A DNA stretch of 32,838 bases, taken from an uncultured cyanobacterium. GTDB taxonomy: Bacteria > Cyanobacteriota > Cyanobacteriia > CAKZMO01. Of this stretch, positions 23,579 through 32,804 are shown in pieces. The DNA is taken from NCBI GenBank assembly GCA_937128595.1, contig CAKZMO010000310.1, positions 1 through 32,838 on the forward strand, given 5' to 3'. The notes under the pieces are model-generated. The model did no database searches. It saw nothing but the letters and a program-made list of their open reading frames with translations, and was not told where the DNA came from. The position numbers were made by a program, and so were the translations under genes. Each line of letters begins with the position of its first letter. The stretch's first letter is position 1.

Positions 23579-25666
23579 ATGATCTGCTGCCTTAATCCTC
23601 GCTGTGCTAAACCGCTCAACTCCGACGCATCAAAAGTTTGTCAAAATTGTGGCGAGCCTCTTATTCTTTCGCTGAGAGGACGTTATTCTCCAGTCAAATT
23701 ATTAGGGCAGGGCGGATTCGGGCGCACATACCTAGCGTTAGACCGCGATCGCCTAGATGCCTATTGCGTTATTAAGCAGTTTTCGCCTCAAATAGAAGGC
23801 ACAAAGTCAGTCAGCAAAGCGGTTCAACTGTTCAATCAAGAAGCTGTCCGTCTTTATGAGCTAGGGGAACATGCCCAAATTCCTGCACTGCTAGCGTACT
23901 TTGAACAAGATGAATACTTGTATCTAGTTCAGCAATATATCGAAGGCCAAACGTTATTTCAGGAGATGAATCGACAGGGAGCATTTAGCGAAGCTCAGAT
24001 TCGAGATATTCTGATGGCGCTTCTACCTGTCCTGCAATTTATTCACGAACGGCAGGTGATTCACCGCGACATCACACCGATGAATATCCTGCGTCGTAAA
24101 ACTGATCAGCGTTTGATGTTAATCGACTTTGGCGTAGCAAAGCAGCTCAGCGAAAGCCTGCCATCTCAGCCTGGAACCCGCATCGGGACAGAGGGCTATT
24201 CTCCAATGGAGCAATTTCGAGGGGGACGAGCCTATCCAGCGAGTGACCTCTATAGTTTGGGTGCAACTTGTCTTCATTTGTTGACGCATTCGAAGCCAGA
24301 CAACCTTTACAGTCCGCTTGATGGTCAATGGATTTGGCGAGACAAATTAGCGGAACATAACCGCACGGTTGATGATACGTTTGCTCAAATTCTCGACCGA
24401 ATGCTGAAAGATTTGGTGAACGATCGCTATCAATCAGCTAATGACGTGTTGCACGATTTGAAAAGATTGTCGTCTGATGCAAACTCCAATCGACAGTCTT
24501 CAATGGGGGCTACAGCCGCTTCTAGCTCTCCATCAACGTCTGCATCAGGTCGTACTCCGCGCACAGGACGGCAATCGTCACGGTCCAGTAATACGCCTCG
24601 GAGAAGCCAACCCGCTCGAACAAGGCCACCTCAGTCAGGCCAAGCCAATTCGGAGCAGGGGCGATCGTCATCGATTCCGCGTTCGAGCCAACCTCGGCCT
24701 AGCGGATTTCGGCAGAGTACGTCTGAGATGCCTGTGCGCAAAAGCAGCACCTACAAATCTAAATACTGTCGCGGTGTCTACACCCTCACAGGGCACTCAT
24801 CTTGGGTCATGAGCGTAGCGATGAACCCTGTGACACCCACGTTTGCGAGCAGCAGTCTCGATGACACGATCAAACTTTGGAACTTGCAGACTGGGGACCT
24901 GCTCACGACACTCCGGGGACACACACGAGCTGTTAATACTTTAGCGTTTAGTCCTGATGGAAAGCTGCTTGCGAGTGGCAGCGATGACTACACGGTCAAG
25001 CTTTGGGATGTGTACGATAGTCGATTGATGAGGACTCTGTCAGGTCATACGCGGGACGTAAGAGCGATCGCCATTAGCCCAGATGGGCAACTCCTAATGA
25101 CAGGGGGAGAAGACCGCGCCATTCGAATTTGGCAGACCACAACGGGCAAGCATGTTAAATCTCCTTTTGGGGTTACTAGCATGGTGCGATCGCTAGCAGC
25201 CAGCCCAGACGGCAGCCTGTTTGCCAGTGCTGGAATGGATCGCCGCATTCGCCTATGGAGTATGCAGACGGCTGCGCGCACGTTAGAGTTTCTGGCTCAC
25301 ATGGGAGCAATTCAGGCAATCGCCATCAGCCCAGACAGCCAAATTTTAGCCAGTGCAGGTAAAGATCGGGCGATCCGGTTATGGACATTGCCCGATGGCA
25401 AACCTATTCGCACCCTTTCAGAACATAGTCGTGATGTGAATGCGATCGCGTTTACTCCCGATGGTCGCATCCTAATCAGCGCCAGTAGCGACAAGACAAT
25501 CTGTATTTGGGATGTCGCATCAGGCACGCTGATTGACAAACTGATTGACCATGTCGATGCGGTTCATTCCCTAGCCATTTGCTCTGATAGCAAAACGTTT
25601 ATCAGCGGCAGTGCCGATAGGACTATTAAAGTGTGGCAATTGAAGGCGATCACTCGTCCTCGCTAG
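23579..25666 (+). CDS. Ser/Thr protein kinase with C-terminal WD40 propeller
   Basis: The 695-residue protein has four parts. An N-terminal zinc-ribbon-like segment has Cys4-x4-Cys9 and Cys21-x2-Cys24, a common opening for cyanobacterial kinases. The kinase domain (about 35-298) has GQGGFG (43-48), Lys66, HRDITPMN (Asp164, Asn169), DFG (Asp183) and YSPMEQ. The catalytic-loop Lys is Thr166, a variant I recall from other bacterial kinases. A basic Ser/Pro/Arg-rich linker follows (about 300-390). Seven WD40 repeats (about 397-690) form what should be a complete propeller, several with the GH...SPDG...D...IKLW pattern. No membrane segment, so probably cytoplasmic with the propeller recruiting partners. 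The ATG at 23579 starts right at the Cys motif. Its stop lies 1 bp from the convergent EamA stop. Confidence 0.95.
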   Translation: MICCLNPRCAKPLNSDASKVCQNCGEPLILSLRGRYSPVKLLGQGGFGRTYLALDRDRLDAYCVIKQFSPQIEGTKSVSKAVQLFNQEAVRLYELGEHAQIPALLAYFEQDEYLYLVQQYIEGQTLFQEMNRQGAFSEAQIRDILMALLPVLQFIHERQVIHRDITPMNILRRKTDQRLMLIDFGVAKQLSESLPSQPGTRIGTEGYSPMEQFRGGRAYPASDLYSLGATCLHLLTHSKPDNLYSPLDGQWIWRDKLAEHNRTVDDTFAQILDRMLKDLVNDRYQSANDVLHDLKRLSSDANSNRQSSMGATAASSSPSTSASGRTPRTGRQSSRSSNTPRRSQPARTRPPQSGQANSEQGRSSSIPRSSQPRPSGFRQSTSEMPVRKSSTYKSKYCRGVYTLTGHSSWVMSVAMNPVTPTFASSSLDDTIKLWNLQTGDLLTTLRGHTRAVNTLAFSPDGKLLASGSDDYTVKLWDVYDSRLMRTLSGHTRDVRAIAISPDGQLLMTGGEDRAIRIWQTTTGKHVKSPFGVTSMVRSLAASPDGSLFASAGMDRRIRLWSMQTAARTLEFLAHMGAIQAIAISPDSQILASAGKDRAIRLWTLPDGKPIRTLSEHSRDVNAIAFTPDGRILISASSDKTICIWDVASGTLIDKLIDHVDAVHSLAICSDSKTFISGSADRTIKVWQLKAITRPR

Positions 25667-25667
25667 T

Positions 25668-26585
25668 CTACTTTTCTGAATGGATCGGGGGAACCGGGCG
25701 CTTCGACGTTCCCTTTAGGGTGAAATTCAGCCCAACGATGATCAACGTCATGCTCACCAACATGATGGGAGTCACGGTTTCACCGAAAAAGAGAAACGCG
25801 AGCAACGCCACAAATATCGGGACAAAGCTGTAGACAAAGCTAGACGTGCGAGTAGGCCCAACATCTTTGACGCTGAGATTGTAGAGAAAATAGCCAATCC
25901 CCGATGCTCCAATGCCCATGTAAAGGACTGCAAATATTGAGGCTAAAGATATTGCCTGGACTTGGGCGATCGCCCCTTCGGGAATCGCCAGTACGGCAAG
26001 CTGCAAGACCCCAAACAGCGCCGCATAAAACGTGATGGCATAACCTGAATATCGTTTTGACAGCTGACGAATCAAGAGCGAGTAGACCACCCAGCTCATC
26101 ACTGCCGCCATCATCAACAGATCGCCCCGATTAAAATCGAGCTGAAATAGTGCCGTCAGTTGTCCCTGCGTAATCAGAATCAGAACCCCAACAAAGGCGA
26201 TCGCCACTCCCACATAACTTCGCCAGTGCAGCCTTTCCTGAATAAATACGGCGGCTAGTAGCCCAGTCAGAACAGGATTCACAGCATTGATAATGGCTGT
26301 GTTTGCGACTTCTGTATGGCGCAGACTGGCAAAAAAGAAATAGTGATAGCCCACAATACCAAAAGTGCCGAGCAACGCCATCGGAAGCAAATCAGCGGCA
26401 GCAAGCCGCAGCGATTCGGGGCGATACCATACGACTAATGCAGACAGAAATAGCAGCGCCACCAGATATCGCAATAGAGACGTGGTAATTGGCTCTAGAT
26501 CGACCGTTGTGTACTTCCCTGCAACAAAACTTCCGGCAAACAGTAGGCTTGCCATCAATAAGAGCAATACTTTTCGAGCCAGCAC
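25668..26585 (-). CDS. EamA-family (DMT) transporter
   Basis: The 305-residue protein has ten hydrophobic segments in two EamA repeats (about 7-138 and 153-290), the layout of drug/metabolite transporters of the inner membrane. Useful motifs are AVNPVLTGLLAAVFIQERL in the first repeat and FVPIFVALLAFLFFGE in the second, both with the usual Glu near the end of a helix. Substrate cannot be told. The start is a GTG at 26585 with AAGGA 7 bases upstream. The gene lies 217 bp downstream of the RND pump gene on the same strand and converges on the kinase-WD40 gene with a single base between the stop codons. Confidence 0.9.
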   Translation of the reverse strand: MLARKVLLLLMASLLFAGSFVAGKYTTVDLEPITTSLLRYLVALLFLSALVVWYRPESLRLAAADLLPMALLGTFGIVGYHYFFFASLRHTEVANTAIINAVNPVLTGLLAAVFIQERLHWRSYVGVAIAFVGVLILITQGQLTALFQLDFNRGDLLMMAAVMSWVVYSLLIRQLSKRYSGYAITFYAALFGVLQLAVLAIPEGAIAQVQAISLASIFAVLYMGIGASGIGYFLYNLSVKDVGPTRTSSFVYSFVPIFVALLAFLFFGETVTPIMLVSMTLIIVGLNFTLKGTSKRPVPPIHSEK

Positions 26586-26802
26586 GAGTGATTCCTTGAA
26601 TCAAATGAATCGATAGAATCTAGGAGTGATTGGTTCTGGAACTTAGGGCTGAGACTTAGATGTAATGACACATTAGGTTTTCACGTAGTTGGACTGCCCA
26701 AACAGCATACTACTGTCTCCGCTCAACTTGCCTTGTGAAAAGCGCGATTGCCTTATCCCAGAGAAGAAAACGATCGCGCCTTCTGTGCAGCATTTCAACC
26801 GG

Positions 26803-29800
26803 CTACGGTTTATCGATCACCGTCGATTGCGTTGCGCCGTGGCTGGCTAATGAGGCTTCCAGATCTCCTCGACTGAGCTTGGGCATAAACCAGCGACCAA
26901 ACCGGGCATAGAGCGCTGGAATCACTAGCAGCGTCAGAGTCGTGGAGGTAAATAAGCCCCCCAGCACCACGATCGCCAATGGCTGTAGGATTTCGTTGCC
27001 TGCACCACTGGCGATCGCCAGTGGCAGCATCCCCAAGGCTGAGGTCAGAGCTGTCATTAGAATGGCATTAACCCGTTCCAGGGAGCCGTGGAAGACGGCT
27101 TGATTCAAAGGCAATCCCTGAGCGAATTTGGTGTTGTAGTTATCCACCAGCAGCAATCCGTTGCGGACAGCCACCCCAAACAGGGTAATGAAGCCGATAA
27201 GGGAAGCCACCGACATCACACCCCCGGTCAGCAGGATGGAGATAATGCCCCCCACCAGAGCCAAGGGCAGATTGATCATAATCGCCACGGTCGCAGGCAA
27301 TGACCTGACAGAGAAGAACATCAGCACCGCAATGGCGATCGCCGCCAGGATGCTGTACACCAGTAGATTATTCGTGGCGTTTTGCTCTGCCTCGAACTGA
27401 CCGCCGTACTGAATGAAATAGCCATTCGGCAGTTGCACAGTCTCCCGAATCTGAGCCTGAAGGTCACCCACGACGCTACCCAGATCTCGCTCGGCGACGT
27501 TTGCCGATACCACAATCAAACGGGATACGTCTTCCCGGTTAACGATGTTGGCTCCCATGCCGTACTCCACCTTGGCCACATTGCCCAAGGTAATCAGTTC
27601 TCCTGTTGGGGTAGAGAGGGGAATAGCACTAATGGCATCCAGACTGTTACGGGCAGACTCCGGCAACGCCACCGTGATGTCAATCAACTGCTGATCTTCC
27701 GGCACCTGGGAGACGATTCGGCCATTCAGAGCCGTTTCCACCACCTCTGATAGCTGAGCCATCGTCAGGCCGTAGCTTGCCGCCGCGTCCCGGTTGTACT
27801 GAATCTGTATCTGGCGGATTGGTAGTTGGGGTTCAAGCTGCAAATCCACTACTCCTGCAATCGGCTCGATAGTGTCGCGCACTTGCTCACCAATGCTCCG
27901 CAGTTCTGCCAGGTCAGGGCCGAAGATTTTGATGGCGATCGCACTCCGCACTCCCGACAGCACCTCATCCATCCGGTGAGAAATAAACCCGCCAATGTTG
28001 GGGGCGACTCCTGGCAACTCCAAAAACGCCTCCCGCAGATGCTTGATGCTGGCTTCTCGATCCTTCAGAGCTTCGTCACTGAGTTCGATATCGACATGGG
28101 CGATGTTCACTCCAGCTCCATCCGCATCTCCCGGCGCACGGCCTGCTCGCATCTGCACCCACTCATAGAGATAATTATCTTGGAGGGAGTTAGCCAGAGC
28201 ATTACCTGCACCAGTGGTGATGTCCAGGGAAATCCCTGGAAATAGCACCATTGAGTTCACCAGAGATTTCTCTTGAAACTCTGGCAAAAAGACGCGACCC
28301 AAGGAAGGTACAATCACCCCTGTTGCCACCAAAGCCGATAGCGCCAAGGCCAAGACAATCTGCGGTGCCCGCATGGAAAATGCCAACAGGGGACGGTAGA
28401 TGCGTTCTGCCAGTCGGGAAACAAAGGTGCCTTCCTGGGGCAGATTCTGATTTGCCAACAGAATGGCACAGAGGGCAGGTGACAAGGTCATCGCTACTAA
28501 CGTCGAGGCCAGAATTGAAAATAAGTAAGCCAGTCCCATTGGAGCGAAGATGCGCCCTTCCACCCCAGTGAGGCTGAAAATGGGGGCAAACACGACGACA
28601 ATAATTACCGTCGAAAAAATCACTGCCAGCCGCACCTGTACAGAGGTGTCGAACACGACTTGAAAAGGATGCTTGGGATTGCCTTGAGCTTGGTTCGTCC
28701 TCAGCCCCCGATAGCAGTTCTCCATGTCCACAATGGCATCATCCACCACAGACCCAATGGCAACCACTAAGCCCCCCAAGGTCATGGTGTTGATGCCCAA
28801 ACCAAAAGCTTTCATGAATAGCAGACCAATCAGCAGCGATAGGGGAATGGCACTGAGGGTAATGATCGCTGTGCGCCAGTTCATCAAAAACAGCAGCAGG
28901 ATAATCGACACAATCACGACACCCTGAAGCAAGGAGCCGCTGACATTGCGAATGGCAGAATCGATAAAGTTGGCCTGCCGGAACGTGCGATTCACCTGCA
29001 CATCGGCTGGAAAGGTAGGCTGCAAAGTGGTCATAACAGCTTCCACGGCATTGGTGACGGTAGGAGTATCGACCTCCGGCTGCTTGTTGATCATCAGTAC
29101 TACCGCAGGTTGCCCGTTGAAAGTAGCATCGCCTCGCTTCAGAGCAGTACCTGTTCGCACCTCGGCCACATCCCGCAGCAGGATCGGCTGACCGTCCTGC
29201 ACCTTCACTACTGAGCGCTGTAAATCTTCGACCGACTGGATCTGACCCATGCCGCGAATCAACAGCTCTTGTCCTCCACTAATCAGGAAACCACCTGGAG
29301 CGCTAGAATTTGCTCCGGCAGCAGCAGCGGTGATTTCATGCAAAGACACGTTAAAATTTTGCAGTTTTGCCGGGTCGATGAGCACTTGTTCCTGTCTTTC
29401 GTCACCACCGTAGATCGTCACCTGAGACACTCCCGGCACCGAGAGAATCTGATTTTTCAAAGTGACGTCTACTAAGCGGCGTAAATCCATCAAGTCAGCT
29501 TGGCCCTGCCCGTTTACGGTGAAGGCATATTGCAAGATGGTGCCCAACGGTGACACGAGGGGCGAGATTTCGGGGGGATAAGCGTCATCGGGAAGCTGGC
29601 TGGTGACCTGTTGCAGCCGCTCATTTACTGCCTGTCGCGCTTGGTAGATGTCGGCACTCCGATCAAATACCACGCTGACCATCGATAGCCCCACTTTGGA
29701 GGAGGAACGCACTGTCGTCACTCCAGGTAGCCCGTTCACCGAACTTTCAATGGGCACGGTAATCTGGGATTCCACTTCTTCAGGAGCCAGCCCTACCGCT

Positions 29801-29967
29801 TCAACCTGAATATCCACCTGAGGCGGTGCAAAGGGTGGAAATACATCCAGCGACATTTGGGCGACGCTAAAGATACCCCAGATCGTGACAGCGATCGCAC
29901 CTGCCACGATGAACCACCGCTGGGCAATGGAATTTTTGAGAATTTGATTGAGAAGTGCGTTCAGCAT
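26803..29967 (-). CDS. heavy-metal efflux RND permease (CzcA/CusA family)
   Basis: The 1054-residue inner-membrane pump has the RND layout: TM1 near 12-32, a large periplasmic loop, TM2-6, a second loop, TM7-12. The TM4 block GGLVVAIGSVVDDAIVDMEN has Asp409, Asp410, Asp414 and Glu416, acidic residues used for proton transfer; this VDDAIVDMEN form marks the heavy-metal branch rather than the drug-efflux branch. It is not the DFG..VDGAV form of classic CzcA, so the metal is uncertain; Ni, Co, Zn or Cu are possible. It starts 4 bp after the miniature adaptor gene, so the two are translated together. No outer-membrane channel gene is present in the window. The neighbouring RppA/RppB pair points to metal-dependent control. 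Confidence 0.94.
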   Translation of the reverse strand: MLNALLNQILKNSIAQRWFIVAGAIAVTIWGIFSVAQMSLDVFPPFAPPQVDIQVEAVGLAPEEVESQITVPIESSVNGLPGVTTVRSSSKVGLSMVSVVFDRSADIYQARQAVNERLQQVTSQLPDDAYPPEISPLVSPLGTILQYAFTVNGQGQADLMDLRRLVDVTLKNQILSVPGVSQVTIYGGDERQEQVLIDPAKLQNFNVSLHEITAAAAGANSSAPGGFLISGGQELLIRGMGQIQSVEDLQRSVVKVQDGQPILLRDVAEVRTGTALKRGDATFNGQPAVVLMINKQPEVDTPTVTNAVEAVMTTLQPTFPADVQVNRTFRQANFIDSAIRNVSGSLLQGVVIVSIILLLFLMNWRTAIITLSAIPLSLLIGLLFMKAFGLGINTMTLGGLVVAIGSVVDDAIVDMENCYRGLRTNQAQGNPKHPFQVVFDTSVQVRLAVIFSTVIIVVVFAPIFSLTGVEGRIFAPMGLAYLFSILASTLVAMTLSPALCAILLANQNLPQEGTFVSRLAERIYRPLLAFSMRAPQIVLALALSALVATGVIVPSLGRVFLPEFQEKSLVNSMVLFPGISLDITTGAGNALANSLQDNYLYEWVQMRAGRAPGDADGAGVNIAHVDIELSDEALKDREASIKHLREAFLELPGVAPNIGGFISHRMDEVLSGVRSAIAIKIFGPDLAELRSIGEQVRDTIEPIAGVVDLQLEPQLPIRQIQIQYNRDAAASYGLTMAQLSEVVETALNGRIVSQVPEDQQLIDITVALPESARNSLDAISAIPLSTPTGELITLGNVAKVEYGMGANIVNREDVSRLIVVSANVAERDLGSVVGDLQAQIRETVQLPNGYFIQYGGQFEAEQNATNNLLVYSILAAIAIAVLMFFSVRSLPATVAIMINLPLALVGGIISILLTGGVMSVASLIGFITLFGVAVRNGLLLVDNYNTKFAQGLPLNQAVFHGSLERVNAILMTALTSALGMLPLAIASGAGNEILQPLAIVVLGGLFTSTTLTLLVIPALYARFGRWFMPKLSRGDLEASLASHGATQSTVIDKP

Positions 29968-29971
29968 CTAC

Positions 29972-30610
29972 CTAAACGCTCCCTTTCTTGCCACTACCCA
30001 AAAAGACAACTGCGCCAACGACGAGGGCTACGCCTGCACTAATGGCAACAAGCCATCCCATTGGAAAACCAGCCGATGCTTGAGCCGTTTCAGCGGGTTC
30101 TTCTGCCAATTCGTTAGCTTCTACCTCAGCGTCGGCTGCCGTAGAAACTTCATCGAAAGCTTCAGACGTTATTGTTGCATCGGCTTCAAGTTCTGCTTCT
30201 GTGGGTTGGGTTTTGCGCGACTCGGCATAGAGAGACAAGCTGCCCTGGTTGACTAACTGCTCACCCACTGACAGCCCTTCCAAAATTTCAACCCTTTCGC
30301 CTTCGGTGGCTCCTGTAGTGACAGGCACGGGCTCATAGAAATTTTCGTACTGTACAAACACCAGTTGCCGACCGTTATCTTCTACAAGAGCCGACACTGG
30401 AATCATCACTGTGCCACCGCCACCATCAGCTGACTCGATTGGACTCACTTGAATACCCAAAAGCGAATCGGTCTGAGTATTGACCTCAACCCGGTTGACG
30501 CCTCCTTCAGCCTGAAACTCATCTCCATGTCCGGCATGACCCAAGGCAGCAGGGGTGCCTATTGCAAGACTAATGGCTAAAACAGCACTCAACATTGGTA
30601 AACGTTTCAT
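29972..30610 (-). CDS. miniature RND periplasmic adaptor-like protein with C-terminal membrane anchor
   Basis: The 212-residue protein has a signal peptide (about 1-24, ending near AALG) followed by a His-rich start of the mature protein, HAGHGDEF. The segment VEVNTQTDSLLGIQVSPIE resembles the start of CzcB-type adaptors. It then jumps by a short Gly linker to TVMIPVSALVEDNGRQLVFV and EILEGLSVGEQLVNQGSL, which match the membrane-proximal part of adaptors. The lipoyl domain and the alpha-helical hairpin that should lie between are missing. An acidic Glu/Ala-rich stretch and one C-terminal helix (about 183-203, GWLVAISAGVALVVGAVVF) follow. The ATG at 30610 is chosen over the upstream in-frame TTG at 30616 because AGGAG (30617-30621) is 6 bases before it. 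It is co-operonic with the pump. Such short proteins are sometimes annotated as cobalt transporters. Confidence 0.8.
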   Translation of the reverse strand: MKRLPMLSAVLAISLAIGTPAALGHAGHGDEFQAEGGVNRVEVNTQTDSLLGIQVSPIESADGGGGTVMIPVSALVEDNGRQLVFVQYENFYEPVPVTTGATEGERVEILEGLSVGEQLVNQGSLSLYAESRKTQPTEAELEADATITSEAFDEVSTAADAEVEANELAEEPAETAQASAGFPMGWLVAISAGVALVVGAVVFLGSGKKGSV

Positions 30611-30669
30611 AGACAACTCCTCACAGTTTTGACAAAGCGAAGCAGATTCCCCAACAGAGTGACATAGGA

Positions 30670-30689
30670 CAGATGAAAATCAGGTGAAA
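30670..30689 (+). promoter_or_regulatory. 11-bp-period direct repeat, candidate response-regulator operator
   Basis: CAGATGAAA (30670-30678) and CAGGTGAAA (30681-30689) are 8 of 9 identical and start 11 bp apart, the spacing of OmpR/PhoB-type half-sites. They lie between the divergent adaptor/pump and RppA genes. The second copy occupies the place of the -35 hexamer for a -10-like TAGAAT at 30705-30710, as in promoters activated by PhoB-type regulators. Autoregulation by the adjacent RppA-like protein is inferred. Confidence 0.5.
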
Positions 30690-30704
30690 TCGCTGTAACT
30701 TCGA

Positions 30705-30710
30705 TAGAAT
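30705..30710 (+). promoter_or_regulatory. possible -10 element of the rppA-rppB operon
   Basis: TAGAAT resembles the TATAAT consensus and lies 15 bp after the direct repeat. If used, transcription would begin near 30717, downstream of the ATG at 30709, which supports the ATG at 30739 as the true rppA start. Confidence 0.35.
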
Positions 30711-30738
30711 GAGCTTCGTAGTTGACGCCCACGATGAA

Positions 30739-31434
30739 ATGCGTGTCCTGCTAGTAGAAGACGAAGAAGATTTAGGGCTGGCGATTAAGCAAGTATTGGT
30801 GAGTGAAAAGTATGTCGTAGACTGGGTTACTGACGGTGCTGAGGCGTGGCATTGCCTCAAAAGCCAGTGGACGGATTACACTGTTGCCATCTTTGATTGG
30901 CTGCTGCCAGAACTCTCAGGACTAGAGCTATGCCAGCGATTAAGAGCCCATCAAAACTCTCTCCCCGTACTGATGCTGACGGCTCTAGGGCAACCCGAAA
31001 ACCGCATTACTGGACTGGATTCAGGGGCTGATGACTATTTGACAAAGCCCTTTGTGATGGAGGAGCTGCTGGCACGGTTGCGGGCATTGCTGCGGCGATC
31101 GCCCCAGCTGCGTCCTCCCATGCTGACGGTCGGAGCGTTTACCCTAGACGATGCCAATACTTTGCTTCAGGTCAAACGACTCGATCAGCCTGCTCAGGAA
31201 ATTTCTCTGACTCTGAAAGAATTTCAAGTGCTGACTTACTTGATGGAAAACTGCGATCGCATCATCCCTGGTAGTAAGCTCCGCTCTCAGCTATGGGACT
31301 TGGACGAAGAGCCGATCAGTAATGTCGTCGCTGCCCAGATTCGCCTGTTGCGTCGTAAGTTTGCTCGCCACGACTGTGATTGCCCGATTGAGACGGTGCC
31401 AGGGCAGGGATACCGCTTTCGGACATTACCATGA
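30739..31434 (+). CDS. rppA: OmpR-family response regulator, RppA/NrsR type
   Basis: From the ATG at 30739 (MRVLLVEDEEDLGLAIKQVL) the protein has 231 residues. The receiver domain (about 1-115) has acidic residues at 7-9, the phospho-acceptor Asp53 in AIFDWLLPELSG, Thr81 and Lys103 in LTKPF. The C-terminal winged-helix DNA-binding domain ends with the usual ETVPGQGYRF. The sequence closely resembles what I remember of Synechocystis RppA/NrsR, including DWVTDG, SEKYVVDW and WDLDEEP. There the regulator controls a nickel-efflux operon that is divergently transcribed, just as here. An in-frame ATG at 30709 would add 10 residues not seen in the family. The stop overlaps the kinase start by 4 bp (ATGA), so the two are translationally coupled. 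Confidence 0.92.
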   Translation: MRVLLVEDEEDLGLAIKQVLVSEKYVVDWVTDGAEAWHCLKSQWTDYTVAIFDWLLPELSGLELCQRLRAHQNSLPVLMLTALGQPENRITGLDSGADDYLTKPFVMEELLARLRALLRRSPQLRPPMLTVGAFTLDDANTLLQVKRLDQPAQEISLTLKEFQVLTYLMENCDRIIPGSKLRSQLWDLDEEPISNVVAAQIRLLRRKFARHDCDCPIETVPGQGYRFRTLP

Positions 31435-32804
31435 ACAGTCATCAACTCTTTCGCCGCAGTCGCCTGCGGCTAGCAACCTGGTATGCCATCGTGATGGGCG
31501 GTATTTTGAGCTTGTCAGGGTTTGGGATGGCTCGTGCTCTGGTGCAAGCAAACTGGGTCGCTTTAGAGCGAGAAATTGAATCCATTGCAGGCACTCTGCA
31601 CGATAGCCTAGAGCCAATGCTGCCGCCTTCAGAAGATCCGACTGATGTATTGCAGCAAATTTTTCCTGACCTTTGCGTAGTCGATCAGCCCTGCGAGCCA
31701 AACTCCTCACTCATTCAACGCCATACGCTTGGAGTCAGCGATCGCACCACCTACTACATTCGCCTATTCGACAACCAGGGCAACCTGCTAGCTTTTTCTC
31801 CTAACCAGCCTACAACTCTCCCAACGACCTTGAACCCAGATCTCTGGCAAACCCTTCAAACCCTGGAGGGCAAGCGTTACCACCAATTTACGACTATTCT
31901 GCACAGTGCCCACACCCATTCCGAATCAGGTCAACTCCATAATGGTGAATCTTGGGGTTATCTCCAGGTGGGGCGCACCCTTGCAGCCTTTGATGCTGAA
32001 ATGCAGCGGCTACGATGGGTTTTGCTCGGTGGCATTCCTCTCATATTAGGATTGATTGCAGTTTCGAGCTGGTGGCTTTCAGGACTGGCCATGCAACCCA
32101 TCTATCAGTCCTATCAACGACAGCAGCAGTTCACAGCAAATGCAGCTCACGAGTTACGCTCTCCTCTCGCTAGCCTGCTGGCCACAGTGGAAGCATCGCT
32201 CCGTCTACCTCAATCAAAGCAGGTACCTGATCCTGTTTTGCTCCAAGCAGTTGAGCGTCAGGGTCGTCGCCTCAGCCAGCTCGTGACCGATCTTCTCTTA
32301 CTCACAACGCTGGAGCAAAATACAACAACCAAACCTCCTCAACCTTGCTGCTTGAACGACATCATTGCGGACTTGACAGAGGAATTGGCAGAGTTAGCAT
32401 CTGCGACAGATATTCACCTCAGTAGTCAGATAGTCGATATCGAAATTCACGTGATGGGGCTCGAATCGCAGCTTTACCGTCTGGTATCTAACCTAATGGC
32501 CAATGCCATTCAGTACACGCCGTCGGGCGGTTCAGTCGTAGTAAGTTTGGCCAATCATGATCGCTCCGCTACGATTGCTGTCAAAGATACGGGAGTCGGC
32601 ATCCCTACTGAGGAGCAGAGCCGCATTTTTGAGCGTTTTTATCGGGTGAATAGCGATCGCTCTCGAAAAACTGGCGGCACCGGGTTGGGGTTGTCTATTG
32701 CTCAGGCGATCGCGCAGCGGCATCATGGGCAAATCACGGTCACGAGTGAAGTAGGCAATGGCAGCGCGTTCATCATTCACTTACCTCATATTGCCATTGT
32801 CTGA
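31431..32804 (+). CDS. rppB: membrane sensor histidine kinase, RppB/NrsS type
   Basis: The 457-residue kinase has TM1 (about 14-36), a periplasmic domain (about 37-195) and TM2 (about 196-220). HisKA follows with His240 in NAAHELRSP, then the HATPase domain with the N box NLMANAIQYTP (354-364), G1 DTGVGIP (386-392), FERFYRV and G2 GGTGLGLS (415-422). There is almost no linker between TM2 and HisKA, so no ordinary HAMP domain. The periplasmic domain holds a His-rich loop, HSAHTHSESGQLH (158-170), and a Cys pair (Cys82, Cys88), both plausible for metal or redox sensing. It overlaps rppA by 4 bp and should phosphorylate it. The gene next door encodes a heavy-metal pump, so metal sensing is the best guess. 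Confidence 0.94.
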   Translation: MNSHQLFRRSRLRLATWYAIVMGGILSLSGFGMARALVQANWVALEREIESIAGTLHDSLEPMLPPSEDPTDVLQQIFPDLCVVDQPCEPNSSLIQRHTLGVSDRTTYYIRLFDNQGNLLAFSPNQPTTLPTTLNPDLWQTLQTLEGKRYHQFTTILHSAHTHSESGQLHNGESWGYLQVGRTLAAFDAEMQRLRWVLLGGIPLILGLIAVSSWWLSGLAMQPIYQSYQRQQQFTANAAHELRSPLASLLATVEASLRLPQSKQVPDPVLLQAVERQGRRLSQLVTDLLLLTTLEQNTTTKPPQPCCLNDIIADLTEELAELASATDIHLSSQIVDIEIHVMGLESQLYRLVSNLMANAIQYTPSGGSVVVSLANHDRSATIAVKDTGVGIPTEEQSRIFERFYRVNSDRSRKTGGTGLGLSIAQAIAQRHHGQITVTSEVGNGSAFIIHLPHIAIV

